Made by a program: the position numbers and the translations under genes | Shown: one piece after another, positions 7,794 through 16,756 of the stretch | Numbering within the stretch: position 1 is the first letter of the stretch | Layout: every line of letters begins with the position of its first letter | From: CAYTGM01 sp964437365 | Lineage (GTDB): Bacteria; Sumerlaeota; Sumerlaeia; SLMS01 | Assembly: GCA_964437365.1 (NCBI GenBank) | Contig: CAYTGM010000036.1 | Span: forward strand, 1-31,618 | Direction: 5' to 3' | DNA: 31,618 bases | The notes under the pieces: generated by a model | Databases searched by the model: none | Seen by the model: only the letters and a program-made list of their open reading frames with translations | What the model was told of the DNA's origin: nothing

Positions 7794-8756
7794 TCAAAGA
7801 GCCCGCTCGTTTAAAATCCCGGAACCAAAAGCTTCCGGAGGGTTCTCTTTACTGTAGAAGCTTTTCTCGTTCGCAATTGCCTGACGGACATGTTTCGGCA
7901 AATAGAACATTCCATGAAGGGTCTCACCATCCATAAACTGGAGTGCCCCAGATATCTGGTTCTCGATCGCCGCATCGACCTTCTCTTTATGTGAAGTCCC
8001 AGGCAGCTCATGCTCCGACGCCAATGTAAATCCCCAATCGGAAAGATAAGTCGGAATGAAGGTATGAATTGTCTTCACGGAGCTGAAAACCTTTGTCAAT
8101 GTCCGATGAACCTTTGCGTGAATGCCCAGATCCTGAGGGTTGATCGCTCCCGCCTGAAGACACATGATGCCACCCGGAGCCATCACCCCCTTTACCTTTT
8201 CATAGAATTCCTTTGTGAAGAGTTGAAACGCGGGACCCGTCTCAAGTGGATCACAGAGATCCGAGATCACCACATCAAACTTCTCCTCCACCTCATCCAG
8301 ATATTCCAACGCATCCGCCGCGAGAAACGTGCTTCGAGGGTCATCGAAGGCCCCCTGGTGAAATTCCTCCATGTGCTCTTTACAAGCCTCAACAACTTCA
8401 CCATCAATATCCACCATGACGGCCTTTTCAATGGTCTTCCACTTCAGGACTTCACGGAGCGTCGCCCCTTCTCCCCCACCGATGATGAGAGCCTTCTTTG
8501 GCTGTCCATGAAGAATCATCGCTGGATGAACCAGAGCCTCATGGTAGATAAAGTCATCAAGTTGAGTTGACTGAAACTTACCATCCAGAACGAGAGACTT
8601 CCCAAAGACGCCTGCCTCGAGGATAAACATTTCCTGAAACTCCGTTGTTTTATGAACGAGGATCTTTTTCACGCCTCGCTGCATTACCTCGTACGGAGAA
8701 ATATATTCGTTCATCCAGCAATCTGTCTTAACTTCTGCGCCTGCCATTTTGTTCAC
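7794..8756 (-). CDS. speE: Polyamine aminopropyltransferase (spermidine synthase family)
   Basis: Transfers the aminopropyl group of decarboxylated S-adenosylmethionine to a polyamine. About 320 residues, the normal length plus a short N-terminal extension. An N-terminal beta domain leads to YHE (71-73). The nucleotide loop GGGEGA (93-98) is followed by VDID (115-118). The catalytic DLCDP (166-170) precedes the GPA..L(F/Y)T.EFY region. The GGGEGAT.RE and DL.DP variants resemble thermospermine or triamine synthases more than classical spermidine synthase (GGGDG, DS.DP), so the product may differ from spermidine. The first codon here is GTG; an in-frame ATG three codons later (8747) is an alternative, and no strong ribosome site discriminates. 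It diverges from dnaE and is probably monocistronic. Confidence 0.92.
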   Translation of the reverse strand: MNKMAGAEVKTDCWMNEYISPYEVMQRGVKKILVHKTTEFQEMFILEAGVFGKSLVLDGKFQSTQLDDFIYHEALVHPAMILHGQPKKALIIGGGEGATLREVLKWKTIEKAVMVDIDGEVVEACKEHMEEFHQGAFDDPRSTFLAADALEYLDEVEEKFDVVISDLCDPLETGPAFQLFTKEFYEKVKGVMAPGGIMCLQAGAINPQDLGIHAKVHRTLTKVFSSVKTIHTFIPTYLSDWGFTLASEHELPGTSHKEKVDAAIENQISGALQFMDGETLHGMFYLPKHVRQAIANEKSFYSKENPPEAFGSGILNERAL

Positions 8757-8935
8757 GCTCTCACTTTTATTTGACTTTCAATGATTCTCCGCCCGCCTCG
8801 CCTGAGAAGTCACTAGCGACTGAAGAAAAGTGTGCAAAGGCAAAATCCAAAGAAATCCGCTGCAGCGTTATCGATTCCCTTTTCAAGAGAAAATTGCAGA
8901 AAAGGTTTCTCTAGACGAGCACTCCAGAGCCCTTT

Positions 8936-11900
8936 ATGAAGCTACGTCTTAAGAGCACTTTAAATTCTTCTGGTTACCTGTTCATGCCCCTTTCGCCTAA
9001 AGACTTCGTTCATCTTCATGTTCATTCAGAGTTCTCACTCCTCGACGGTGCAAACCGCATCGGGCCAATGATCGACTATGTGAAGGAACTCGGGATGGAG
9101 TCGGTCGCGCTGACGGACCATGGTGTGATGTTCGGCGTGAAGCAGTTCTACGAGACAGCAGTTGCAAAAGACATCAAGCCTATCGTTGGCTGCGAGGTAT
9201 ATATAACCTCATCTCACCGCACGAAGCGCGGAGCAAACGAGCAAAGGAATACACACCACCTTCTTCTCCTGGCAAAAGACCTGAACGGCTACAAGAACCT
9301 GATGAAGCTCTCCACCATCGGGCATACTGAGGGGTATTATTACAAGCCGAGAGTCGATTTCGAAACTCTTGAAAAATACAAGGATGGGCTTGTTGCCACA
9401 TCTTCATGCCTGGCTGGACTCATTCCCCAGGCGATCATCCAGAAAAATCCCGAAAAGGCTCGCGACTACACCGGTCAGTTCGTTGACCTTTTCGGTAAAG
9501 AAAATTACTTCATCGAGATTCAGGACCACGGTATTCCTGATCAACACGTTGCCAATGCCGACCTGATCAAGATTGCTCACGAGCAGGACCTGAAACTGAT
9601 CGCAACAAACGATTGTCACTACCTGAAACGAGAAGATGCAGATATGCATGATGTTCTTCTCTGCGTCCAGACAGGATGTATCAGAGCCGACCAGACACGC
9701 TTCAAGTTTGATGGCAATGAGTTCTACGTAAAGACACCTGAGGAGATGGCCTATCTCTTTCGCGATCATCCGGAAAGCATTACAAACACGCGTCTAGTCG
9801 CAGAGATGTGCAACCTGAAGATGCCCGAGCAGGAATATCATCTTCCGATCTTCCCCTGCCCCGACGGAATGGATTCCAATCAGTTTCTCGAGCACAAGGT
9901 CTGGAATGGCGCGAAAGAGCGCTACGGCGACCGCACCGAGAATGACAATACTCTGCGAGAACGCATCAAGTATGAGCTTGGCGTGATCCGCAACATGGGT
10001 TTTTCTGCCTACTTTCTGATCGTAGCTGACTTTATCGATCATGCGAGATCTCAAGGCATCCCTGTTGGCCCTGGTCGTGGATCGGCTGCGGGGTCCGTGG
10101 TTGCCTACTGCACGGGGATCACTCAGCTTTGTCCTCTCCAGCATGGCTTGCTCTTCGAGCGCTTCCTGAACCCCGACCGTTTATCGATGCCAGATATAGA
10201 CATCGACTTTTCTGATGAGCGTCGTGCAGAAGTGATTGAATATGTACGCGAGAAATATGGAGACGATTGTGTTGCACAGATTGTCACCTTTGGTACGATG
10301 AAAGCAAAGGCGGCCATTCGCGATGTAGGTCGTGTCCTCGGCATAGAACTCAAAAAAGTCGACAAGATTGCCAAGATGATTCCCGATGGACCGAAGACAT
10401 CACTCAAATCGGCTCCCAGTGAATCTCCGGAAATAAAGCAGCTCCTTGATGCAGACAGCGAAGCCAAAGAGCTCTGGGACTACGCCAGTCGTATAGAAGG
10501 CATGACAAGGCATGCTTCAACCCATGCTGCAGGAGTCGTAATTGCCGATAAGGATCTCACCGAGTATATCCCTCTTTACAAGACACCGCGTGAAAAACTG
10601 CCTCTAACACAATTCAACATGACAGAGGTTGAGGAAATCGGTCTGCTCAAGATGGATTTCCTCGGGATTAAAAACCTTTCAATTATTCAACGGTGCGAGC
10701 GCTGGCTTAAAGAACGTGAGAATATCGAGGTTGACTGGAAGAAGATCAACTATATCGACAAACCGACCTACGATAACCTTCACAAGGGACAAACGGCGGG
10801 CGTCTTCCAGCTGGAATCCTCGGGAATGACTGCTCTTGTAAAAGCACTGAAGCCCTCTGAGTTCTCTGATTTAACGGCTCTGATTGCTCTCTATCGACCC
10901 GGCCCCTTGAAAGCCAACATGCACATGGTGTATGTGAACAGGAAGCATGGGAAGGAAGAGACCGTTTATGATCATCCGGTACTGGAGCCCATTCTAGGCG
11001 AAAGCTATGGAATTTTCCTCTATCAGGAACAGGTGATGCGCGTTGCGATTGAACTCTGCGGCTTCACTGGTGGCGAAGCGGACGTTCTTCGTAAAGCAAT
11101 GGGTAAGAAAAAAGTCGATGTGATGAACAAGATGAAGGGTAAGTTCATCGAAGGTGCGAAAAAGAAACATGATGTCGACGAATCTCTTTCAACGCATATA
11201 TGGAATCAGATTGAGACATTTGCGGGCTACGGCTTCAATAAGTCTCACTCGGCGGCATATGCGGTCATCACCTTCGAGACCGCTTATCTTCGAGCGAATT
11301 TCCCTACGTTCTTTCAGGCCGCACTCCTCACGAACGAAATCGGCGGTTCAACTGACAATATAGCCAAGTACGTGACGAACTCCCGCGAGATCGGGATCGC
11401 AGTTGAACAGGTCGATGTGAACAAGTCTTTGAACTATTTCAACCCAGATGGGGAAACCATCTGGTACGCCATGGGTGCCGTAAAGACGGTTGGTGACAAC
11501 CTTGTGCAGGCGATCATTACGGAAAGAGAAGAAAACGGGCCTTTTGTTTCCTTTCAGGATTTCATCATGCGCGTGCCCAGCAACGTTTTGAACAGCCGCA
11601 TGATTGAAGCACTCATTAAGGTTGGTGGCTTTGACTCTCTTCATCCGAATCGCGCGGCACTGATGCAGATCCTTCCATCTCTTATTGAAATGGCTCACAC
11701 AAAGGATGCTTCCAGCGGTCCTGATTTATTCGAAATGGGAGACGAAGCAGATCCCCTCTTTGATGAGATGCCTATACCAGAATGTGACGATTGGGATGAT
11801 AAGGCGCGCGCGAACTATGAAAAGGAATTTCTAGGCTTTTACCTCACAGAGCACCCGCTTAACAAGTATCACGTGGAGATGAATAGTTTCAACCATACGC

Positions 11901-12448
11901 GCAGCAGCCAGATATCAGAGATTGCTGAGAACCTGGTCGGCGACGACTCCCGTGACATCATGATGTTTGGATGTATTACAAATGTCATGATTCGTCAGGA
12001 TAGACAGGGGCGTTCCTGGGCCATCGTTGTCTTTGAAGATCTGGAGGGAACCTTTGAAGCAAAGTTTTTTGCCAAGTCCTTTGAACGTAATCGAGATGTA
12101 TTGGAAGTCGACCGCGTCCTGCAGGTTAAAGGTCGTCTCAAAAACTGGGAAGGCCGAGCCTCCTTCGACGCCTTTCAATGTCGACCAGCAGAAGAGCTTC
12201 GTGAAACCGCTTCTGGAGTTGAGCTCGAATACCCCTGCAACTCATTGAGCGAGGACAGCTTGCGCACCCTGAAGGAAGTGTGTAGACGTTTCGGAGGCAA
12301 GCATTCACTTCGCCTTCGACTGATGCATGAAACCGCAGGAGAACTGGAGTTTCGCTTCAACGGACAAATGAAAGTCACCTTGTCAGACGATATGTTGAAG
12401 GAATTGGCTCAGCTGCCAGGCCAGCCAAGAGTTCGTTACTTTGTTTAA
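8936..12448 (+). CDS. dnaE: DNA polymerase III subunit alpha
   Basis: Replicative C-family polymerase of 1170 residues, about the size of E. coli DnaE. The N-terminal PHP domain begins HLHVHSEFSLLDGA (26-39) and continues with LTDHG. The polymerase core contains GPGRGSAAGS, PDIDIDF (catalytic Asp421 and Asp423) and KMDFLG (third catalytic Asp574). A fingers and HhH region follows, then an OB-fold around 1000-1090 (starting MMFGCITNVMIRQDR). It lacks an intrinsic DnaQ-like exonuclease insertion, so it is DnaE rather than PolC. The upstream start at 8936 has only a weak ribosome site. An in-frame ATG at 8984 (MPLSPKDFVHL), closer to the PHP domain, is an equally plausible true start. The last 8 bases overlap the next gene. 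Confidence 0.97.
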   Translation: MKLRLKSTLNSSGYLFMPLSPKDFVHLHVHSEFSLLDGANRIGPMIDYVKELGMESVALTDHGVMFGVKQFYETAVAKDIKPIVGCEVYITSSHRTKRGANEQRNTHHLLLLAKDLNGYKNLMKLSTIGHTEGYYYKPRVDFETLEKYKDGLVATSSCLAGLIPQAIIQKNPEKARDYTGQFVDLFGKENYFIEIQDHGIPDQHVANADLIKIAHEQDLKLIATNDCHYLKREDADMHDVLLCVQTGCIRADQTRFKFDGNEFYVKTPEEMAYLFRDHPESITNTRLVAEMCNLKMPEQEYHLPIFPCPDGMDSNQFLEHKVWNGAKERYGDRTENDNTLRERIKYELGVIRNMGFSAYFLIVADFIDHARSQGIPVGPGRGSAAGSVVAYCTGITQLCPLQHGLLFERFLNPDRLSMPDIDIDFSDERRAEVIEYVREKYGDDCVAQIVTFGTMKAKAAIRDVGRVLGIELKKVDKIAKMIPDGPKTSLKSAPSESPEIKQLLDADSEAKELWDYASRIEGMTRHASTHAAGVVIADKDLTEYIPLYKTPREKLPLTQFNMTEVEEIGLLKMDFLGIKNLSIIQRCERWLKERENIEVDWKKINYIDKPTYDNLHKGQTAGVFQLESSGMTALVKALKPSEFSDLTALIALYRPGPLKANMHMVYVNRKHGKEETVYDHPVLEPILGESYGIFLYQEQVMRVAIELCGFTGGEADVLRKAMGKKKVDVMNKMKGKFIEGAKKKHDVDESLSTHIWNQIETFAGYGFNKSHSAAYAVITFETAYLRANFPTFFQAALLTNEIGGSTDNIAKYVTNSREIGIAVEQVDVNKSLNYFNPDGETIWYAMGAVKTVGDNLVQAIITEREENGPFVSFQDFIMRVPSNVLNSRMIEALIKVGGFDSLHPNRAALMQILPSLIEMAHTKDASSGPDLFEMGDEADPLFDEMPIPECDDWDDKARANYEKEFLGFYLTEHPLNKYHVEMNSFNHTRSSQISEIAENLVGDDSRDIMMFGCITNVMIRQDRQGRSWAIVVFEDLEGTFEAKFFAKSFERNRDVLEVDRVLQVKGRLKNWEGRASFDAFQCRPAEELRETASGVELEYPCNSLSEDSLRTLKEVCRRFGGKHSLRLRLMHETAGELEFRFNGQMKVTLSDDMLKELAQLPGQPRVRYFV

Positions 12449-14096
12449 GTGCTATACCAAGAATTCCCTTACCTCTTTATCTCTTTGTATTGCTGTCACT
12501 GTTATTCTCGCCATTCTGTTGCCATCGAAGGGGGTCTGGGTTAACGATCAGGGCCTTAAGATTCTTCAGGTCCTTTGCCTGGCGGAAAGCTCTTCGTTCC
12601 ATTTGGATCTCAAAATTCCTCTCGAAGACTCGGGCGGGCTGAAACCATTTCCAGATACGGTCTTAAAGGAAGTGGGCGGAGAATTCTACCTTGTCTATCC
12701 TTACTCCTTTGCCAGCCTTCTTGCCCCATTTTATAAAATATTCGGTGTACTTGCTTTCTCGCTCTTTCCTCTCATCTGTGGGATCTTAGCAACGACTATC
12801 TTAACCGCTGCCACAGGCTACCTGAAGAAGGCTTCGATGTGGGTACCGTTAATCGCTCTCTGTACACCGTTGTTACCTTACCATTGGGTTTACTGGGAAC
12901 ACACACTGATTTTTCTTCTAATAGCGATCAGCCTCTGGTTTCTTATTCGTGCATATACGAAGCAAACAGACATTGAATGCCTGGCTGCTGGGATTGCCCT
13001 GGCTCTATGTATTCCTTTCCGTCTTGAGATGGCCGTATACATCTTTGCTGTAACGATTGCAACACTTGTAACCTCCAGATCTTATTTGCGATCAGCCTAT
13101 CTCTCCATTCCCGGGTTGGTAACGTTTCTGTCCATTCTCTATCTGAATACAACATTCTGGGGTTCCCCTCTTGGTCTTCATGCTGGTCACGTGATCGATC
13201 CAACAGACCCAGCCTCTATATCAAGAATAGAAGTTTTCCTAAACCTAACAACTGGTATGACGAGTCAGATTTTTCTGCTGTGCTTGAACGCAATCCTTCT
13301 TCTTCTTTGTTTCGTTCCCAAGCGTGCTCTCGGAGGGAGAATACGACTTGTTTGCCTGAGTATTATAGCACTCATCTATCTGACGAATCGAATTTATCTG
13401 TGGACATCTGCAAACCCTTTTCTATCGAATCTCGACAACGGGAGTATGGCATCTATAACACCTGTCCTGCTAATCGTTTTTAATTTATTGCTTACAAAGA
13501 GAACAGACCGAATTACCTCACTCTTACTCTGGACCTCTCTCATTTTCAGTGTAATAATGATTCTACTTTGTCCTCCCACTACAAGTTCTGGTATGCACTT
13601 TGGACCTCGTATACTTCTGCCCATGATGATTCCACTTATACTTGTATCAGCTCGAATACTGAACACGGCCTGGAAACAGAAATCTGTCAGCACCAGCCGC
13701 AAGATGATATTCGCGTTGTACTGCCTCTTACTTTTTACGGGACTCTTACAGAATGGATTCTGGTGGAAACTGATCAGAGAGCAGAAATCGAATAACCAGG
13801 CAGTCTCTGCCTATTTCCAGGGCAAAGAACCGCGGTATATATTCTCTGATGTATACTGGTTTACAGAAATGCACCCTTTTCTATACGATCAACATCATTT
13901 GCTTTACGTGGATGATTGGGGTAAGTTTGCAACGATTAGAGAACGAATGAAACAGGAAGGGGCAGCTGAATTCTATATCGCAACCAGAGCCAGTATTGCA
14001 GATCCTTCTTATGTTAAAGTCGACATCCCGGGAGCACGTGACTTCAGCACGATCCTTGACGTTCGCGTTTACCGGATATCACTTCTATCCGAATAG
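12441..14096 (+). CDS. Multi-spanning membrane protein, possible GT-C glycosyltransferase
   Basis: 551 residues with roughly ten to eleven hydrophobic spans in the first 440 residues and a hydrophilic C-terminal domain (about 450-551). After the first span comes a non-cytoplasmic loop with VNDQGLKILQ (Asp36), and after a later span YPYSFASLLAPFYK. A WEHT string (Glu153) follows at the end of another span. An acidic residue in the first periplasmic loop, many spans and a soluble tail are the layout of GT-C enzymes that use polyprenyl-phosphate sugars (PMT/ArnT-like). No diagnostic motif proves this, so the call is tentative. The TTG start overlaps dnaE by 8 bases, suggesting translational coupling. 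No ATG exists near the first span. Confidence 0.75.
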   Translation: MFKCYTKNSLTSLSLCIAVTVILAILLPSKGVWVNDQGLKILQVLCLAESSSFHLDLKIPLEDSGGLKPFPDTVLKEVGGEFYLVYPYSFASLLAPFYKIFGVLAFSLFPLICGILATTILTAATGYLKKASMWVPLIALCTPLLPYHWVYWEHTLIFLLIAISLWFLIRAYTKQTDIECLAAGIALALCIPFRLEMAVYIFAVTIATLVTSRSYLRSAYLSIPGLVTFLSILYLNTTFWGSPLGLHAGHVIDPTDPASISRIEVFLNLTTGMTSQIFLLCLNAILLLLCFVPKRALGGRIRLVCLSIIALIYLTNRIYLWTSANPFLSNLDNGSMASITPVLLIVFNLLLTKRTDRITSLLLWTSLIFSVIMILLCPPTTSSGMHFGPRILLPMMIPLILVSARILNTAWKQKSVSTSRKMIFALYCLLLFTGLLQNGFWWKLIREQKSNNQAVSAYFQGKEPRYIFSDVYWFTEMHPFLYDQHHLLYVDDWGKFATIRERMKQEGAAEFYIATRASIADPSYVKVDIPGARDFSTILDVRVYRISLLSE

Positions 14097-14120
14097 CCTA
14101 AAAGCCTGTGCGCAGGGTGG

Positions 14121-15293
14121 TCAGACAGAAACTTTCGAAAGCACTTTTTCGGCTTCTTGGCGGGTTGACGAGTCAACCTCTTCCAGTTGATGCAGTGTCG
14201 GGGAGGTGATTTTCTCATGCTTCTTGAGCACCTCCTGTAGCACTTTGTATATAGAACCGTTCCTTATTCGCCCGTCGAGATGAGCAGCAACGGCAACCTC
14301 GTTCGCGGCATTTAAGGCACAGGGAACACTGCCACCCGCCTGGCCTGCTTCATAGGCAAGACCCAGACAAGGAAAGCGCTCGAGGTCTGGCTCCTCGAAA
14401 TCAAGACAGCGCAGCTTCGCGAAATCTAAAGGCTTCGTTGTCGTTGGATAGCGTCGCGGCCAGGTTAGCGCATACTGGATCGGAAGGCGCATATCTGTTT
14501 GTCCTAACTGAGCCAGTATAGACCCATCGACGAACTCTGCCATGGAATGAATGGTCGATTGTGGATGAATGACCACTTGAATTTTTTCGTAGGGAATCTG
14601 AAAAAGGTGATGAGCCTCGATCACTTCAAAGCCCTTGTTCATAAGGGTTGAGGAATCGACCGTAATCTTCGCTCCCATGTCCCAGGTCGGGTGATCAAGG
14701 GTTTGCTCGGCCGTTGCCTCCTGTATAGCCTGATAACTTGACTTGAGAAACGGGCCGCCACTACATGTCAGCAGAAGACGGCGGACAGGAGAGTCCGGTG
14801 AAGCAGAAAGACACTGATGGATAGCATTATGCTCGCTATCGACGGGGATGAGATTGGTTCCGTGTTCCCGCACTTCGCTCATGACAAGATGTCCGCCACA
14901 GACGAGAACTTCCTTGTTGGCCAGAGCGATATCTTTTCCAGAGCGGATTGCAGCAATCGTAGGAGCAAGTCCGGTCCACCCTACCGTTGCGACCATGACC
15001 AGATCAGCAGGTGCATCCTTAGCCAGCTCAACAAGCCCTTCATCTCCCCAAAGCAGATGTCCGTTCCAGAACGATTCTACTTTGCGCCGAAATTCATTGG
15101 CTTTTTCCAGCTGATGAATATGAACGTAGGAAGGCTGAAACTCGCGAACCTGCTGGATCAACAGCTCAAGGTTGTTCCCTGCGGCGCTGATACCCACCAG
15201 CTTGATCTGGTTTTTGAACATCCTGAGGACGTCCAGAGTTTGAGTGCCGATGGAACCGGTGGAGCCGAGAAGATTTAGGGAGTTATATTTCAT
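14121..15293 (-). CDS. dxr: 1-deoxy-D-xylulose 5-phosphate reductoisomerase
   Basis: Second step of the MEP isoprenoid pathway: converts DXP to 2-C-methyl-D-erythritol 4-phosphate with NADPH and a divalent metal. The 390 residues match the family length. NADPH-binding LLGSTGSIGTQTLDV lies at 8-22, ALANKE at 123-128, and the metal ligands Asp152 and Glu154 are in VDSEHNAIHQ. MNKGFEVIEAH (218-228) carries the third ligand Glu226. IHPQS follows at 242-246. The pathway feeds polyprenyl phosphates used by envelope enzymes such as the sugar transferase in this window. It converges on the dnaE-linked membrane protein gene, and its upstream side faces a long gap. No other MEP gene is adjacent. Confidence 0.97.
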   Translation of the reverse strand: MKYNSLNLLGSTGSIGTQTLDVLRMFKNQIKLVGISAAGNNLELLIQQVREFQPSYVHIHQLEKANEFRRKVESFWNGHLLWGDEGLVELAKDAPADLVMVATVGWTGLAPTIAAIRSGKDIALANKEVLVCGGHLVMSEVREHGTNLIPVDSEHNAIHQCLSASPDSPVRRLLLTCSGGPFLKSSYQAIQEATAEQTLDHPTWDMGAKITVDSSTLMNKGFEVIEAHHLFQIPYEKIQVVIHPQSTIHSMAEFVDGSILAQLGQTDMRLPIQYALTWPRRYPTTTKPLDFAKLRCLDFEEPDLERFPCLGLAYEAGQAGGSVPCALNAANEVAVAAHLDGRIRNGSIYKVLQEVLKKHEKITSPTLHQLEEVDSSTRQEAEKVLSKVSV

Positions 15294-15490
15294 AAAGTTT
15301 GAGATTATTGATCAGATTTACTTATGGGCGAACTGTGGGTGCTTTGGCGCGTGAAGGTCAAAAGGTATGTCGCTGTTCTGAGTGGTTGGATTTGAAGATC
15401 CTTTCTCTCTTTTCAAGGTCAGACTTGAGAGAACCTTTTCCCAGCCGGAAGAGGAGCATGAGGAAGTCGGAGAACATTTCATCCTGTTTC

Positions 15491-15541
15491 GATCGAGGTT
15501 CGAACCAGTTCAATGGTTCGATCATGCATCGAACATGCATC
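15491..15541. repeat. Clustered TCGAAC inverted and CATGCATC direct repeats
   Basis: Within 51 bases there is a perfect 10-base palindrome GGTTCGAACC (15497-15506). TCGAACC pairs with GGTTCGA across an 8-base gap (15500-15506 and 15515-15521), and a further TCGAAC lies at 15529-15534. CATGCATC is repeated directly at 15523-15530 and 15534-15541, an 11-base period of about one helical turn. The density suggests an operator or binding-site array roughly 200 bases upstream of dxr, but no factor can be named. Confidence 0.4.
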
Positions 15542-15586
15542 CATACTGGTAGCATCCTCTGATACGGTGCGTGTGATTTCAGGTGC

Positions 15587-15605
15587 CCTGATTTCAAAAA
15601 TCAGG
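15587..15605 (+). terminator. Hairpin, possible terminator of an unseen transcript
   Basis: Perfect 8-base stem CCTGATTT / AAATCAGG with a 3-base loop, followed on the plus strand by CTTATATTT. It resembles a weak intrinsic terminator although no gene ends here. It could end a small RNA or an antisense transcript, or be a regulatory stem in the TRL leader. The loop is short and the U tract interrupted. Confidence 0.3.
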
Positions 15606-15969
15606 CTTATATTTCAGCTGGAGCTCGATTTTTTTGGAGTATTCAGAGAAAACATGAGAATTGCTCTTCGATAAGGTTGGTCGTGACAGCTTTTCTCCAT
15701 GAGAGGTGCTCCTTCCGTTACCAGAACTTTTCGTACAAACTCTATGTTGTCAGAGATTCAGATGACGTTTTTGTAAGTCTGAGTTGAGGAGTTCATTCAC
15801 GAAGGTGATGCATCATCAATTGATCACTTTCCCGTATCGAAGTGGTGTGAAGTAGTTATTTGTGCTGAGTATCGTGTTTCAGAGCATTTCTTCATTGCGC
15901 TCCACCACAAATTCTTCAGAGAATGAAACTTAGTTTAACCCAAATACTCTCTAAAGGAGAACATTGAGG

Positions 15970-16299
15970 ATGAAGAAAATCTTCTTGGGCTTAGCCTCAA
16001 CTCTTACACTTTGCACAATGCTGTCTGGTTGCCTCGTGGCACCTGTCATGCCACCCGTTGGTGTTATTTTCACAGATTACCAGGCACCACTTGATTTCGA
16101 TCAGGAAAGCAGTGAAGTCGGCTCTAAGCAGGGCATGGCGGAAACAATCTCTATTCTTGGTCTTGTTGCCCTTGGCGACGCATCAATCAATACAGCGGCT
16201 CAGAACGGTGGAATTTCAGAAATCTACGGAGCTGACTATCAATACTTCAACGTCGTGGGCGTGTATCAGAGATATACAACAATCGTTCACGGCGAATAA
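15970..16299 (+). CDS. TRL-like lipoprotein 1
   Basis: A predicted lipoprotein of 109 residues. The signal peptide ends in a lipobox LSGC with acylated Cys21. The mature part matches the TRL (tRNA-associated locus) family: PPVGVIFTDYQAPLD, then KQG near the middle, then LGLVALGDASINTAAQNGGI and a closing YGADYQYFNVVGVYQRYT (separate segments). Function in this family is unknown; an envelope location is likely. ATG at 15970 is preferred over TTG at 15964 because AAAGGAG (15953-15959) is 10 bases before the ATG but only 4 before the TTG. It is followed after 15 bases by a paralogue, so the two are probably one operon. Confidence 0.85.
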   Translation: MKKIFLGLASTLTLCTMLSGCLVAPVMPPVGVIFTDYQAPLDFDQESSEVGSKQGMAETISILGLVALGDASINTAAQNGGISEIYGADYQYFNVVGVYQRYTTIVHGE

Positions 16300-16314
16300 G
16301 CGGGAGCGATGTCT

Positions 16315-16749
16315 ATGAAAAACCGGAAGAAGACAACGAATGATCGATTGCCTGCTTTCGTGTCGAGGTCACTTAAGACGTTGACATGTCTAGCCGGCTT
16401 GTCCCTTCTGGCTTCCTGTGTAGGACCTTTAAGTGGTGCAGGTAACTTCCCAAAAGCACCTGTCGTTCCGCCCCCCGGGGCACTAGTCACAATCTATAAG
16501 GCTCCTCTTGATTATGATTTCTCCAATAAGGGAGAGCCAACTTACAACGGCAGTGACTTAAAGCAGGGAACCAGTCAAACCCATTACATTCAACTCTTTT
16601 ACCGTCCACTCAGTGTAGCTTTCGGACATGAAATGATTGAGCAAGCTCAACAGAATGCCGATATCGATGAAATCTATTACGCTGACTACGAAGTGCTCAA
16701 CGTACTCGGACTTTATGTAAATACGAAGTTCCACGTTTACGGTAAATAA
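16315..16749 (+). CDS. TRL-like lipoprotein 2
   Basis: A second TRL-type lipoprotein of 144 residues, paralogous to the one just upstream. Shared points are PPPGALVTIYKAPLDYD, KQGTSQ, and the C-terminal IYYADYEVLNVLGLYV with a final VYGK. It has a long positively charged leader (about 24 residues) before the hydrophobic core, ending in lipobox LASC with Cys35. Its central part is diverged: the GDASI stretch of the first copy is replaced by VAFGHEMIEQAQQN. The start at 16315 is favoured over ATG 16309, since GGGAG at 16302-16306 is 8 and 2 bases away respectively. The gene ends 7 bases before a strong hairpin. Function unknown. Confidence 0.85.
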   Translation: MKNRKKTTNDRLPAFVSRSLKTLTCLAGLSLLASCVGPLSGAGNFPKAPVVPPPGALVTIYKAPLDYDFSNKGEPTYNGSDLKQGTSQTHYIQLFYRPLSVAFGHEMIEQAQQNADIDEIYYADYEVLNVLGLYVNTKFHVYGK

Positions 16750-16756
16750 AAGCAAA

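Larger units (their letters stand above)
15294..15969. other. Long intergenic region without a supported gene
   Basis: 676 bases between divergent dxr and the first TRL lipoprotein. Short open frames on both strands have unlikely composition, no ribosome site and no recognisable motif. The region contains a cluster of TCGAAC/GTTCGA sites and direct repeats (15491-15541), a hairpin (15587-15605), and a run of seven T at 15629-15635. It must also carry the promoters of dxr and of the TRL pair. I found no tRNA cloverleaf and no tmRNA, RNase P, 6S or riboswitch signature. Confidence 0.7.

Noticed and set aside
8010..8570. 186-residue frame antisense to speE
   Set aside because: Entirely within the intact speE gene on the other strand; no domain or ribosome site.
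15495..15512. GGTTCGAACC resembling a tRNA T-arm
   Set aside because: The flanking bases do not form the 5-base T stem, and no acceptor, D or anticodon arms fit around it on either strand.
15299..15562. 87-residue open frame in the long gap
   Set aside because: Arg/Ser/Cys-rich random-looking composition, no ribosome site and no motif; more consistent with non-coding DNA.
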